This document shows, in pieces, positions 50,591 to 59,948 of a stretch of 64,000 nucleotides of DNA. Origin of the DNA: Phycisphaerae bacterium (lineage in GTDB: Bacteria; Planctomycetota; Phycisphaerae; UBA1845; PWPN01); assembly GCA_012729395.1 (NCBI GenBank), contig JAAYDF010000142.1:1-64000 (forward strand), in the 5' to 3' direction. Every line of letters starts with the position of its first letter. Within the stretch, counting starts at the first letter, position 1. The position numbers were made by a program, and so were the translations under genes. The notes under the pieces were generated by a model, which ran no database searches, was not told the DNA's origin, and saw only the letters and a list, made by a program, of their open reading frames with translations.

Positions 50591-51909
50591 GGTGTGGCCG
50601 CAGGCTGACCGACCGGGTCGGCCAGGAAGCTGTCCATTGATCGCTCAACTTGCTCGCCGGTGCCGAGGTTCTTGACCGCCAGGGCTTGGCGTTGCCGGTA
50701 TTCGTCACCGACGATGACCGCCCACTTGGCCCCCTGGCCCGCCGCCTGCTTGAGCTGCTTGCCGAGGTTGCCCCGGCGATAGCTGAACTCCGCACAGTGG
50801 CCCGCCCGCCGCAGTTCCGCCACGATACGGAGCACGACGTGTGACTGGTCACCGGCCGCGTCGATCACCTGGAAGTCCACGTGTTTCGATACGCCGGCCT
50901 CGGCGGGCAGTAGTCCGAACTCGTTGAGCAGATCGAGCATGACCACGTCGCTGGTGCCGAAGCCCAAGCCGGACATCGGCGGCCCCCCTACCACGGTCAG
51001 CAACTGGTCGTACCGCCCGCCCCCGCAGATCGCCCGCCTCAACGCCCCCTGCCCGAAACCCTCGAAGACCACGCCGGTGTAGTACGCCAACCCGCGCACG
51101 ATACTCATATCGAAGGTGCAGTAATCCGCCACGCCCATGGCCGCCAGCAGCTTGAACAACTCGCGAAGCCGCTCGATCTCGGCCTCTGCAGCCTCGTTGC
51201 CGCGGGCCAGCTCGGCAACCTCATCGAGCCCCCCTGCTCCGTGGGCCTGGATCATGCACTCCAAGTCTGATCGCTCCGCCGGCGTGCGAACGACGCTTTC
51301 GAGCTTTTCGGCGTAGACCTCGGGCGGCAGCTTGTCGCGTTTATCCAGGACGGTGTAGATCTCAGCATGCCGGTCGGGCGCAAACCCGCGAGCCGCCAGC
51401 AGGGCCGCCAGCAGCGAGCGCGAGTTGATCTTCAGGGTCGCCTGTTGCGGCGTCAGCCCGACCTCGCGGAAGAAGTCCAGGACCACGAAGATGCACTCGG
51501 CGTCGGCCAGCACGTCATCGGTACCGACGATGTCGGCGTTCCACTGGAAGAACTCGCGCAGCCGCCCGCGCTGGGGCCGTTCCGCCCGGCAAAGGCGCGG
51601 CACGCTGAACCACTTGATCGGCCGGGGCAGCGAGGCCGCCTGGGCGGCGATCATGCGGGCCAGCGTGGGGGTCATCTCCGGCCGGATGGCCAGCTCGCGC
51701 TCGCCGCGGTCGGTGAAGTGGAAGAGTTCCGAGACGATCCCCTCGCCGCTTTTGGCCCGGAAGAGGTCGAGATACTCGAAGATCGGACCGTCGTATTCCT
51801 CGAACCCGTTGCGCAGCGACACCCGTCGCCAGGCATCCACGATCCAGTTGCGGATCGCCATGTCCCTGGGGTAGAAGTCGCGCGTGCCTTTGACTGCGTG
51901 ATACTTCAT
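50587..51909 (-). CDS. hisS: Histidyl-tRNA synthetase
   Basis: Charges tRNA-His; class II synthetase. The start at 51909 gives MKYHAVKGTRDFYPRD; longer in-frame extension is rejected. Motif 2 is visible in RAERPQRGRLREFFQWN, and the His-binding region in RGLAYYTGVVFEGFG. A C-terminal anticodon-binding domain (VLRIVAELRRAGHCAEFSYR) follows. At 440 residues it is a normal bacterial length. The last codons and the stop lie within or against a dispersed palindrome. Confidence 0.96.
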   Translation of the reverse strand: MKYHAVKGTRDFYPRDMAIRNWIVDAWRRVSLRNGFEEYDGPIFEYLDLFRAKSGEGIVSELFHFTDRGERELAIRPEMTPTLARMIAAQAASLPRPIKWFSVPRLCRAERPQRGRLREFFQWNADIVGTDDVLADAECIFVVLDFFREVGLTPQQATLKINSRSLLAALLAARGFAPDRHAEIYTVLDKRDKLPPEVYAEKLESVVRTPAERSDLECMIQAHGAGGLDEVAELARGNEAAEAEIERLRELFKLLAAMGVADYCTFDMSIVRGLAYYTGVVFEGFGQGALRRAICGGGRYDQLLTVVGGPPMSGLGFGTSDVVMLDLLNEFGLLPAEAGVSKHVDFQVIDAAGDQSHVVLRIVAELRRAGHCAEFSYRRGNLGKQLKQAAGQGAKWAVIVGDEYRQRQALAVKNLGTGEQVERSMDSFLADPVGQPAATP

Positions 51910-52027
51910 CGCGGCCGCGATTGTACGAGTCGGCCCCCTGCCGGGCAAGCGGATGCGGATACCCGCCGCATGGCTGCGGCGGCTCGAAGTGGATTGTGTT
52001 GACTCGCACTTGGCTGCGGGTCGTCGT

Positions 52028-53548
52028 TCAGACGCTGGCGGGTACGACGCTGACTGGCCAGCCATTGACGGACGGGTTGCGATCCAGACGTCTGCGAAAC
52101 GCCAAGTGACGCAAGCGGGTGATCTCGACCAGCCCCCGCCACGCGAGCTGGGTCAGGCGGTAACGGACCAGGTAGTACCACAGGCGGTTGGATCGCTTGT
52201 AGAGATAAGACATGGCCAGGTAAGGCATGACCGCGCGCCAGTCTGCCGGGCGACGCTGCCAGATCGATTGATGCGAGAACAGCCGCCGGTAGCACCAGGC
52301 GTAGCCATCCTCGAGCGTCTCGACACTCATCCGCCGTGGCCGAAAGACGACATGGGCCGTGTCGTATCGAGACCAATCTTTGTGGAGCAGTCGTCCCTCG
52401 CTTTCCATCTCGGCGAAGAGCGGCGTGCCGGGATACGGCGTCAGAATGTGGAAGGTGGCGCATTCCAGCTTGTTGCTTTCGATCCAATCAACCGTTCTGG
52501 CGAACACGTCGGGGCCGTCGTGATCGAAGCCGAGTACGAAGCTGCCGTTTACCTGGATGCCGTAGCGGTGCAGGATCTCGACCCGCCGCGCGTAGTCATC
52601 GCTCGCCGGGCTCTTCTTGCGAGCCGCGGCAATGTTGGCGTCATTGAGGGATTCGAAGCCTACGAACACGCCTGTGCAACCTGCCAAAGCCATCTCTCGC
52701 ACGAGGTCCGGATCGTCGGTTACGTCCACCGACACCGCCGCACTCCAGATCTTGCGCACCTCGCGCAGTCCTCGGCAGAGCCGACGAAGGTACTCGGGGT
52801 TGGATCCGAGATTATTGTCGGTGAACACGCCATATGGCTGGCGGTCGGCCTGGAACTCGGCCGTGACCTGCGCGACGTCGCGCATCTGATAGGGCATGTG
52901 CAGGCCACGCGTGGACAGATAGCAGAAACCGCAGCGGTTGTGGCAGCCGCGGGTGGCGATCAGGCTGGTTGTGGTCAAGAACGACCGCCGCGGCAACAGG
53001 TCGCGCCGGGGCGGCGGCTCATCGCGGTAGCAGGACCGGTACGAACCCTCGTAGCGGGAACGCAGCCGCCCCGCTGCCGCGTCGGTGAGAATGCGGCCCC
53101 AGATCCCGACACCCTCGCCGATCGCGATCGCGTCCGCGTGGGCGGCGGCCTCCTCCGGGCACGAGGTCACGTGCAGACCGCCCAGGACGACCTTGGCGCC
53201 GCGACGGCGGTACCACGCGGCAAGCTCATAGGCCCGTTGGGCGAAGGTCAGATGGACCGTGATGCCCACGACCTGTGGAAAGGGCTCACGAGGTGGCGGC
53301 CCCTGAAGCAGGTTCTCATCCCAGCATTCCACGGTCCAATCCGGCGGCGTGGCGGCGGCGATCGAGGTCAGCGCCAGCGTCGGCGTCAAAACATGCTTGC
53401 CGAAGCTGGCGTGCACGTCCTTGGCGTAAAATGGGTTGATGAGCAACACGTGCCGCTCGCGAACGACTTCCGGACGAAACCTTTGATCCAGCGGTGGAGG
53501 TGTGCGGAACGCGGCAAAGGTTGTGCGGTTGAAGCACGAAAGAACCAT
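52028..53548 (-). CDS. B12-binding-domain radical SAM protein
   Basis: A 506-residue radical SAM enzyme with an N-terminal cobalamin-binding-like Rossmann domain (HVLLINPFYAKDVHASFGKH, VVGITVHLTFAQR). The cluster motif is CHNRCGFC in IATRGCHNRCGFCYLS at about 205-220. C-terminal residues (VLGFDHDGPDVFARTVDWIE, TPYPGTPLFAEM) match the B12-rSAM family that methylates or modifies lipids, hopanoids or natural products. No His of the DxHxxG motif is obvious in the B12 domain. The start at 53548 has GGAG seven bases upstream. It lies beside hisS on the same strand, but no link is evident. Confidence 0.9.
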   Translation of the reverse strand: MVLSCFNRTTFAAFRTPPPLDQRFRPEVVRERHVLLINPFYAKDVHASFGKHVLTPTLALTSIAAATPPDWTVECWDENLLQGPPPREPFPQVVGITVHLTFAQRAYELAAWYRRRGAKVVLGGLHVTSCPEEAAAHADAIAIGEGVGIWGRILTDAAAGRLRSRYEGSYRSCYRDEPPPRRDLLPRRSFLTTTSLIATRGCHNRCGFCYLSTRGLHMPYQMRDVAQVTAEFQADRQPYGVFTDNNLGSNPEYLRRLCRGLREVRKIWSAAVSVDVTDDPDLVREMALAGCTGVFVGFESLNDANIAAARKKSPASDDYARRVEILHRYGIQVNGSFVLGFDHDGPDVFARTVDWIESNKLECATFHILTPYPGTPLFAEMESEGRLLHKDWSRYDTAHVVFRPRRMSVETLEDGYAWCYRRLFSHQSIWQRRPADWRAVMPYLAMSYLYKRSNRLWYYLVRYRLTQLAWRGLVEITRLRHLAFRRRLDRNPSVNGWPVSVVPASV

Positions 53549-53656
53549 CGAGTCACTCCATTAGTGTTCTGCCTCAGCCGCAACTCCAAGCGATATTGGG
53601 CCGGAAGTCAAGCACTCCATCAATGGCTGCGTGGATGAAGTCCCCCGGGATGTTCT

Positions 53657-53729
53657 GAACACGGAGCGAACAGAGGCAGCAGAGGAAGTCCGGGCCGGCC
53701 TCTCTGTTTCCTCTGTTCCCTCCGTGTTC
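53657..53729. repeat. Imperfect inverted repeat (GAACACGGAG..CTCCGTGTTC)
   Basis: Arms GAACACGGAGCGAACAGAGG (53657-53676) and CCTCTGTTCCCTCCGTGTTC (53710-53729) are complementary except for one base; the inner bases add more pairing. It lies between the radical SAM gene and the 3' end of the frameshifted lipoprotein gene. It is a dispersed-looking hairpin. Confidence 0.85.
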
Positions 53730-53782
53730 AAACCTCTTTTGCCATCGCGGTATCCGCTGACGTTTTCGCTGGTTCCCCATCC

Positions 53783-54858
53783 TCAGGGTATGTTGATCGG
53801 AAACCGCCGCTCTTGGCCGGTCTCGAGGTCATGCCGGACCAGAACATCCGCCCAGTAATCGATCCAGTAGAGGATGCCCTCCACGATGACGATCGGAGTA
53901 CGGGGCAGCACAAACACTCCCCTGGTATCGGTTGAGACGGCACGGACCTCGCCGTTGTCGATATCGATTGCCTCGATGCGGGAGTAACCATTAAACAGAG
54001 CCGATCGATAGTGCCCAGAGACTGCGCGGGCGGGGTCTCAAGAAAGCTGGCCGACCTCGAATGGAATGGACCCAAGTCAGCTAATACGCGCCACGTCATC
54101 GTCGGAATATGGTAAAGGAGTAGCTGATCGCGGTAGCTGTCCTCGTCCTCGTCCCTGTACGCGGTGACGGCCAGCCACTCCTCGGACAGTTGAGCATGAT
54201 AACTATAGAGGGGCACTGCCTGGTCCGGCGCTGTCGGGAGGTCAATCCCCTCGTCCCTGCTGAGATCAATGAGGTATCCTGCCTCCTTCCAGGAACCGTC
54301 CCCTGTTGGTCTGAAGTAGGACACCAGGCCCCGACGGCCGTCGAAGGCTTCGACGTCCGCATCCGCCGCGGGTACGTCGATCGTCTGGACGATCTCATCG
54401 GCGGCCAGGTCGAAGATCACCAACCCGTCCGCGGTCATCACGGCAACCAGCCCGTTCGCAACCAGGTAGTTGGGCCACCCGTAAGTGTCCGCATCCTCGG
54501 GGAACTCGGCGATCACGGTCCTTCGTCCGGTGCTGATCTGAACAGCGACGATCCGCCTGATGTAATCAGCATCCGACACGTCGGCCGTTACATAGTAATC
54601 GCCACTGACGCGGATCTGTCCCTGTCGAACCGGATCCTGCAGCGGCTGGGCCTCGCCGGTCGCCAGGTTCAACTTCCACAACGCCGATGGCTCGATGACC
54701 CAGCCGCTCCACGATGCGTAGTACTCGACGAAGGCGTCATCCCCTTCGACATTAAGGAGGGTGTAGTCGCTGTCGTCCCACCATCCCACCGGCTGGCAGC
54801 CTACGGCCAGCAACAACGCGATCGCTCCAATACCCAGGACTCGTTCAACGCGGCTCAT
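53783..54858 (-). CDS. Beta-propeller-like lipoprotein, frameshifted near its C-terminus
   Basis: The start at 54858 gives MSRVERVLGIGAIALLLAVGC, a lipoprotein signal with a lipobox. The protein has repeated strand patterns (DYYVTADVSDADYIRRIVAV, YLVANGLVAVMTADGLVIFD). The first frame runs past SASFLETP into sequence without coding character. In another frame the continuation reads PARAVSGHYRSALFNGYSRI, then IDNGEVRAVSTDTRG and VEGILYWIDYWADVLVRHDL, ending at a stop at 53783-53785. The switch lies near 54030-54040. This is a frameshift in the genome or a read error. Without it the protein would be about 358 residues. The GAGGAG upstream supports the start. Function unknown. Confidence 0.75.
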
Positions 54859-55012
54859 GGTGGTGCTCCTCTGAAAGGACCGGTAGGTGGGGAAAGCAAG
54901 GGACACACGTGTCCCGTGTGGTCGCTTCCACTATCCACTGTCCGGCGGCGCGTCAAGGACCACGCCCTCCATTCGCCACGGGTGCGTTGGATGATCGGTG
55001 GCATCGGGCAGA

Positions 55013-55097
55013 GGGTGGCATGGGTCTGTACGGTCTGTACTCAGACTCATGGTCGATGTGGAATCGCCACTGGTCTGGGTACAGACCAGTGCCACCC
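55013..55097. repeat. Second copy of the GGTGGCATGGG..GTGCCACCC repeat
   Basis: The arms GGGTGGCATGGGTCTGTAC and the complementary GGGTACAGACCAGTGCCACC end match the outer and inner arms of the 48811 copy, with a different centre (CGGTCTGTACTCAGACTCAT). The element can form a long hairpin. Confidence 0.8.
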
Positions 55098-55139
55098 AGC
55101 TGGCGCAGGGCTGCCAGCGCGTTGCGGACTCCCAAGCGT

Positions 55140-55191
55140 ACTGCTCACAGAGCAGTGGCACACGGCGGCCGCCACGGGGGGCGGCCGCTAC
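55140..55191. repeat. Shared hairpin plus GGCGGCC palindrome
   Basis: ACTGCTCACAGAGCAGTG (55140-55157) is identical to 25077-25094 and is followed by the same GGCGG stretch. Directly after it lies another copy of the GGCCGCC..GGCGGCC element (55163-55191), so two repeat families touch here. Confidence 0.85.
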
Positions 55192-55246
55192 GGTGTGGCA
55201 CCCGCGTCTCTCCGGTTCCGAGCCGCGACAGTGTGGTGATGTCCGG

Positions 55247-58200
55247 TTACGGACAACTACCGGTGACCGAGTGGTTCAGGTTGTTCCGCGTCATCACCAG
55301 GTCAAAAATGTTAACGAGGCCGTCGGCGGTGGTGTCGCAACGGAAGGTCGTTGCCGTCGGCGCGGTATTCAACTGGTTGCGGATGCTGACCAGATCAAAC
55401 ACGTTGGTGGCTCCGTCGCCGTTGGCATCACCGCCCAGGACGCCGAAGCAGACCACGTCGGGGCTGGCCGTGCTGCCGCCCAGGCCGACGATCCCGGGGA
55501 AGCTGATCGCCAGCAGGGAGCCGTCGGCCACGTCGGACAACTCGACAGCCAGTTGTGGGCCATCGATCGACACGTGGGTCACCGACCCGGAGGACGCGGC
55601 CACGTCGCCGGGATCGAGTCCGCCGAGGCCCTCGATCGGGTCGCTGAAGGTCACAACGACCAACGTCGGACCGTTGGCGCGGCCTTCGATTGCGGTGGAC
55701 ACGTCAACGTCGATGTCGAACGTACCGGCGTCGCCATGGACCTTACGGGAAACCGACGCGATTACCTGGGGAATAACAGTGCAATCCGTGGCCGTCACGC
55801 TGTAGGTGAACGTGCCGCTGGGCTGGCCTTCGTCGTTGCAGCTCTGGATGTGCAGGTACCAGGGGCCGGCTGCAGAGGCTTGCAGCACAAGCGTACCGGA
55901 GTCCCAATGAGACTCCTCGCCGGTAAAGCTATAGGCGGGGGTTTGGTCCCACGCGTAGCGGTAATAAGCCGTGGTGCCGGGCCCAAAGCCGGCCGTCGTG
56001 GACCAGGTCACGCTCTCCCCCATGCACACCTCCGCATTGTCCGCAACGATGGTACCGGCTTCGGGCGGGAGCGACAGAGTACAGGCGGTCGCGGTCTCCG
56101 AGAACGCACCATTGAGCGTGCCGTTCCAGGCCCGCACCTTGCGGGTGTAGACGGTGTTGGCGGTCAGGCCGGTTTCAGTCCACGAGGTGGCCGCGCGGTT
56201 CAGCCAGCCCGCGGCCGGGTACTGCGGGGAGAGGATGGTATTCGCGGTATCGAGTACGTCCCAGCCGAACAGGTTGTTGTCACGGGGCGTGAAGTTCCAG
56301 CGAATCTGGGTGGGGGAGAGTGCGGTGGCCGTTCCGATGATCGGCCAATCCGGAGGCATGGCCTCGAAAGTGATGTCATCCCAGTAACCCTCATACGCCG
56401 AAGTGACGCCGAGGCCCAAGGTGATCCTGCCGATGCCCCAGTTGAAGAAGTCGGGATCGAGGGCCGGCGTCGCCGTCTTAGCACCCGCTCGGTCGGTCAC
56501 CTTCAAGGTGATGGAACCGCCGGCGCCGGGCGCATCGGGCGTAATCGTGGTCTGGAACTGCACCCAGGTCCCTCCGCAATCCGTATTCACGTCCCGGGCC
56601 CCGATCGAGGTGTAGGCACTGGGCCAGCCGCAGCAGAGGTAGCGGTAGAAGTAGTCGCCAGCGCCAACATTCGAGGCTAGGCAGTTGTCGAGGATGAAGC
56701 CGGCTGTACCGCCGGTTTCGCGCAACGACAAAGACTGTCGATACTGCCACCCGCAAGTGCCGGCTTTCCATCCTCCCTTGCCGTCCCAGAAGTAGCCGGA
56801 CGCGGTGCCCTGGGCAAACGGCCGGGTGAAGGTCTTGTACATCTGGTCGGCCTCGCCCGCGGCGACGAAGGCTGCCCCGGCACCGGTGAGCCCGCCACGG
56901 TTAACGGTCGTACTGTACGCGAAGCCCGCGACCTGCTGGGTCCAGTTGTTCAGGTTGCCGTCGAACCCGTCACTGAAAACCGTCGCAAGGGCCGGCGGGT
57001 TGGGGGGCGTGTGTACCGTAACCGACGCGCTCCAGTCGGAGTAGTTCGGCACGGAGTCCCTGGCCCGCACGTCGTAAACGGGATCGGTCCCAGGCGAAGC
57101 GCCGTTGTCGAGATAACTGGCGGTGGCGCTCGATCCGACCACGCTGCCGTTGCGGCGAATGTCGTAGCCGGCCACGCCGACGTCATCCGTCGAGACCGTC
57201 CAGTTCAGTTGCACGCTGGTGGGACTGGTAGCCTGGGCCGTCAACCCGGTCGGGATCGTCGGGGCCTGCGTGTCCGACGGAGTCAGGGCGAAGTTCTTGG
57301 TTGTGGTGTTTCCGCCGGTGATGGTCACGCCGTCGCTGGCCGGGTTGTAGCCTGTCGCGCTGACCGAGACGGTGTAACTGCCTCCGGCAACGGAGTTGAA
57401 CGTGTAAACGCCCGAGCCGTTCGTGGTGGTATTGCCGACACCGGAGAGAGTCACCGCGGCGCCCGGAATCGGGGCGGAGGTAGACGCATTGGTTACCGTG
57501 CCCGTCAGGTCGCCGGTTGGGGAGACCACATTGACCAGGATAAAGGGGCGAGCGCCGAATCGACCCACGCCGTAGCGATCCATTCTGAAGTAACCTTGGT
57601 ACTGGCCGGGCGTCGAGGGGGCAGTGAAGGTCAGGGTCCAAGTCTTGCTTTGGCCCGGTGCGATGGTTTCGCCAGAAGCCAGATCGGTCCAACCGGGGAC
57701 TCCGAATTGGGTGCCGCCGTCGAATGCGAATTTATGATTGCAGTCGCGTGACCAGGTGCTGCTGCCGGTGTTCTGCATCGTCCAGCTCTTGTTGAATACT
57801 TGGCCGGTGAGCACTGTGTCATAATCGTAAGGCCAGCTTTCCCAGGTGCCGATCGCGTCATCGGTTCCGGCGCAGGGATCGGAGGGGTTCAGGATATAGC
57901 CATCGAAGATCCAACTGGCATACCAATACTGTCTTGAACCATAGAAGCCACCACAGCTCTGCTCCGAGACCAGAATCGAGCTGCCGCTGACCTGGAGAAC
58001 CCAGACCACGTGGCCATAGGACGACAGGGTATTGTTGCTGTCACAAGCAATGCTGCCGACGGTGGGCGTGCTCGTGGTCGGGTAGCCGGAGGCCTGGGCG
58101 TTGCCCAGCCACGAGTGAGCGTTGCCCCAACCCGGACAACCCACGCCCCAGTTGCAGCAGGCCGCATGCCAGGCCCACCAAGTGCAGTTGCCGCCGTTGT

Positions 58201-58852
58201 CACAGCAGGGGTAGGGGTTGTTCATGCCGCAAATGCAGTCGTCGTTGGTGCCGCCACAACTGTAGACCTCGGGCTGCAAGTTGCCGCCGGGTGCGGGGTT
58301 GCCGAAGACACGCCCGGTCTCAGCTTGGGTGAGATCGACCTCGACCGGCTCCGCGGCCGCCTTGCCGTCGAGCTCGGGCAGGTAGCTGATGCGGTCGGCA
58401 TTGAGCCAAGTCACCGAGCCGGGAACCGCCTGCACGCCCTCGATCCGACGCGCTTCGCCATCGACCATGCTGTAGATCACCAGGCAGCCGTCGCAGGGCG
58501 CGGACAGCACCGCGGCAATGTGGGACTGGTCAGGCGAGAAGGCGGCCGATGCCAGGCTATGGGCAGGGCGAATGTGGTAAGCCTGCCCCGCGGCGAAGTC
58601 GAGGACGTGTGCGGACGATTCCACCAGTCCCGGCACTTCCCCGCAACGAACCACCGCCAGATTGCCCTGGCGGTCCAACACCGCTTCGATCCCCGCGGGC
58701 ACAGCGGTATCGTCGAACAGCCGCGCATCCAGGTAAGCTTCGATGGAATCACCGCTGGTCACCGGCCAGAGATCGGGGTTGTAGCTCTGGGCCTGGACGG
58801 TCGCTTGAATCAGACACAGCAAACCCGCGACAACCGCGCCTGGATGCCTCAT
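55247..58852 (-). CDS. Large exported CHAP / NBR1-like / carboxypeptidase-reg / Fn3 / dockerin-type protein
   Basis: A protein of about 1201 residues. The start at 58852 gives a signal peptide; GGGAGAA lies before it. From N to C: a CHAP (NlpC/P60-like) cysteine amidase domain with Cys223 (NCTWWAW), His281 (SYGHVVWV) and a Glu297 (VSEQS); an NBR1-like Ig domain (about 350-445); a carboxypeptidase regulatory-like domain (447-525); an Fn3 domain (530-625); a Cys-poor beta module; another Fn3; and a C-terminal dockerin-like pair GDANGDGATNVFDLVSIRNQ and CDTTADGLVNIFDLVMTRNN. It probably cleaves peptidoglycan peptides or acts as an adhesive surface protein. Dockerin-like tails in planctomycetes are often not cellulosomal. 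Confidence 0.88.
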   Translation of the reverse strand: MRHPGAVVAGLLCLIQATVQAQSYNPDLWPVTSGDSIEAYLDARLFDDTAVPAGIEAVLDRQGNLAVVRCGEVPGLVESSAHVLDFAAGQAYHIRPAHSLASAAFSPDQSHIAAVLSAPCDGCLVIYSMVDGEARRIEGVQAVPGSVTWLNADRISYLPELDGKAAAEPVEVDLTQAETGRVFGNPAPGGNLQPEVYSCGGTNDDCICGMNNPYPCCDNGGNCTWWAWHAACCNWGVGCPGWGNAHSWLGNAQASGYPTTSTPTVGSIACDSNNTLSSYGHVVWVLQVSGSSILVSEQSCGGFYGSRQYWYASWIFDGYILNPSDPCAGTDDAIGTWESWPYDYDTVLTGQVFNKSWTMQNTGSSTWSRDCNHKFAFDGGTQFGVPGWTDLASGETIAPGQSKTWTLTFTAPSTPGQYQGYFRMDRYGVGRFGARPFILVNVVSPTGDLTGTVTNASTSAPIPGAAVTLSGVGNTTTNGSGVYTFNSVAGGSYTVSVSATGYNPASDGVTITGGNTTTKNFALTPSDTQAPTIPTGLTAQATSPTSVQLNWTVSTDDVGVAGYDIRRNGSVVGSSATASYLDNGASPGTDPVYDVRARDSVPNYSDWSASVTVHTPPNPPALATVFSDGFDGNLNNWTQQVAGFAYSTTVNRGGLTGAGAAFVAAGEADQMYKTFTRPFAQGTASGYFWDGKGGWKAGTCGWQYRQSLSLRETGGTAGFILDNCLASNVGAGDYFYRYLCCGWPSAYTSIGARDVNTDCGGTWVQFQTTITPDAPGAGGSITLKVTDRAGAKTATPALDPDFFNWGIGRITLGLGVTSAYEGYWDDITFEAMPPDWPIIGTATALSPTQIRWNFTPRDNNLFGWDVLDTANTILSPQYPAAGWLNRAATSWTETGLTANTVYTRKVRAWNGTLNGAFSETATACTLSLPPEAGTIVADNAEVCMGESVTWSTTAGFGPGTTAYYRYAWDQTPAYSFTGEESHWDSGTLVLQASAAGPWYLHIQSCNDEGQPSGTFTYSVTATDCTVIPQVIASVSRKVHGDAGTFDIDVDVSTAIEGRANGPTLVVVTFSDPIEGLGGLDPGDVAASSGSVTHVSIDGPQLAVELSDVADGSLLAISFPGIVGLGGSTASPDVVCFGVLGGDANGDGATNVFDLVSIRNQLNTAPTATTFRCDTTADGLVNIFDLVMTRNNLNHSVTGSCP

Positions 58853-59174
58853 AGTGAGTTCTCCCTTTGTCAACTCTACGGCGGCGAGAGGATGTGGGAG
58901 ACAGACGACGCGCCGGTCGGGCACGACCACCTCACACGCCATAGATGGAACCGGACTCCGCGACTTGCAGGTTCTCCAGCGTGCTCGCCCTTGCACGCTC
59001 GCCCGGGATGCCCCGAACGAGCCGCCCAAGTGAGCCGCTGGTCCTGCTCCCGCATTATACACCACCGCCCCCGTGACGCCTAGCCCCTTGCGCATTCCTT
59101 TCTGGATTTCGTCCTCTATCGCCAATTCCTCGCCCCGGTGTTCCGGCATGTCGCGGCGGGTTATATTGTCCGAC
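58853..59174. other. 322-bp divergent intergenic region
   Basis: This separates the CHAP/dockerin gene from rsmD. On the minus strand TATAAT lies at 59054-59059, a possible -10 for the dockerin gene with a long leader. On the plus strand TATATT at 59162-59167 lies close to the rsmD ATG, suggesting a leaderless transcript. No gene or repeat was seen. Confidence 0.5.
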
Positions 59175-59948
59175 ATGATGCGGATTATTGCGGGGCAATG
59201 GCGAGGTCGTCATCTGGTTGGTCCTCCGGGCGACCAGACGCGGCCGATCCTCGACCGGGCCAAGGCGGTGCTGTTCGATGTGCTCGGGGCGAGGCTCGCG
59301 GAGCCGGGGCGGTTGCCGCCGGTCGCGGTGCTGGATCTTTTCTGCGGCACGGGAACGCTGGGGCTGGAGGCCCTGTCGCGCGGGGCGACCTTCTGCCGGT
59401 TCGTTGAGCGGCACCGGGCGACGGCGGCGGTGCTACGGCATAATCTGGATGACCTGAAGGTGATCAGCGAGGCGGAGGTGATGGAGACGGACGCGACCGG
59501 CTGCGAACTGGCCCCGCCGCCGGGCGGCGATCACCCCGAGCGATTCGAGCTGGTGTTCGTCGATCCCCCCTACCGCATGTTGCCCGCTGACGGTCCCGTG
59601 CCGGCCATTCGCAGACTGCTGGATCGGCTGGCGACCAGCCCGGCAATCGCGGACCGTGCGCTCATAGTGGTCCGGCACGCCGCCGGCCGCCACGGCTCGG
59701 CTGCCTTCGGCTCTGAGGCTCTCTTCGAGCCTGAGCATGAGGCTCAGCCTCAGAGCCGAAGGCAGGCTCGAAGAGAGCTCGCCAAAGTCGGGGAGCGCCC
59801 GCTACCGCTTCATGGCCCGAGCCTGGAGCCGCTGGTGGAGCTGGAATGCCGCGAGGTCGGGAACATGGTATTTCGCTTTATGACTCGGCCGGTTGCTTCC
59901 CTGGCCGACCACACTTCCGCTACCGAGCCTGCCGGGGGGCCGCCATGA
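59175..59948 (+). CDS. rsmD: 16S rRNA (guanine966-N2)-methyltransferase
   Basis: RsmD methylates 16S rRNA. The start MMRIIAGQWRGRHLVGPPGD fits, the SAM site is VLDLFCGTGTLGLEALSRGA, and the catalytic motif is VFVDPPYRML. At 257 residues the protein is longer than the usual 180-200. The extra length includes residues 176-200 (SAAFGSEALFEPEHEAQPQS and onward), which are coded by a perfect inverted repeat. The reading frame survives the insertion. Its stop overlaps the start of cca (ATGA). An in-frame start at 59073 is rejected on similarity. Confidence 0.9.
   Translation: MMRIIAGQWRGRHLVGPPGDQTRPILDRAKAVLFDVLGARLAEPGRLPPVAVLDLFCGTGTLGLEALSRGATFCRFVERHRATAAVLRHNLDDLKVISEAEVMETDATGCELAPPPGGDHPERFELVFVDPPYRMLPADGPVPAIRRLLDRLATSPAIADRALIVVRHAAGRHGSAAFGSEALFEPEHEAQPQSRRQARRELAKVGERPLPLHGPSLEPLVELECREVGNMVFRFMTRPVASLADHTSATEPAGGPP
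59701..59776. repeat. 20-bp perfect palindrome inserted inside rsmD
   Basis: Arms CTGCCTTCGGCTCTGAGGCT (59701-59720) and AGCCTCAGAGCCGAAGGCAG (59746-59765) are exact complements, with a further pair CTCTTCGAGCC/GGCTCGAAGAG (59721-59731 and 59766-59776). The element keeps the frame open and lies in the poorly conserved C-terminal part of the methyltransferase. Confidence 0.9.

Larger units (their letters stand above)
54859..55246. other. 388-bp intergenic region filled with repeats
   Basis: No gene is seen. The region holds the GGTGGCATGGG-type palindrome (55013-55097), the CTGCTCACAGAGCAG hairpin and a GGCGGCC palindrome (55140-55191). Up to 54980 the sequence shows nothing else. Confidence 0.7.
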
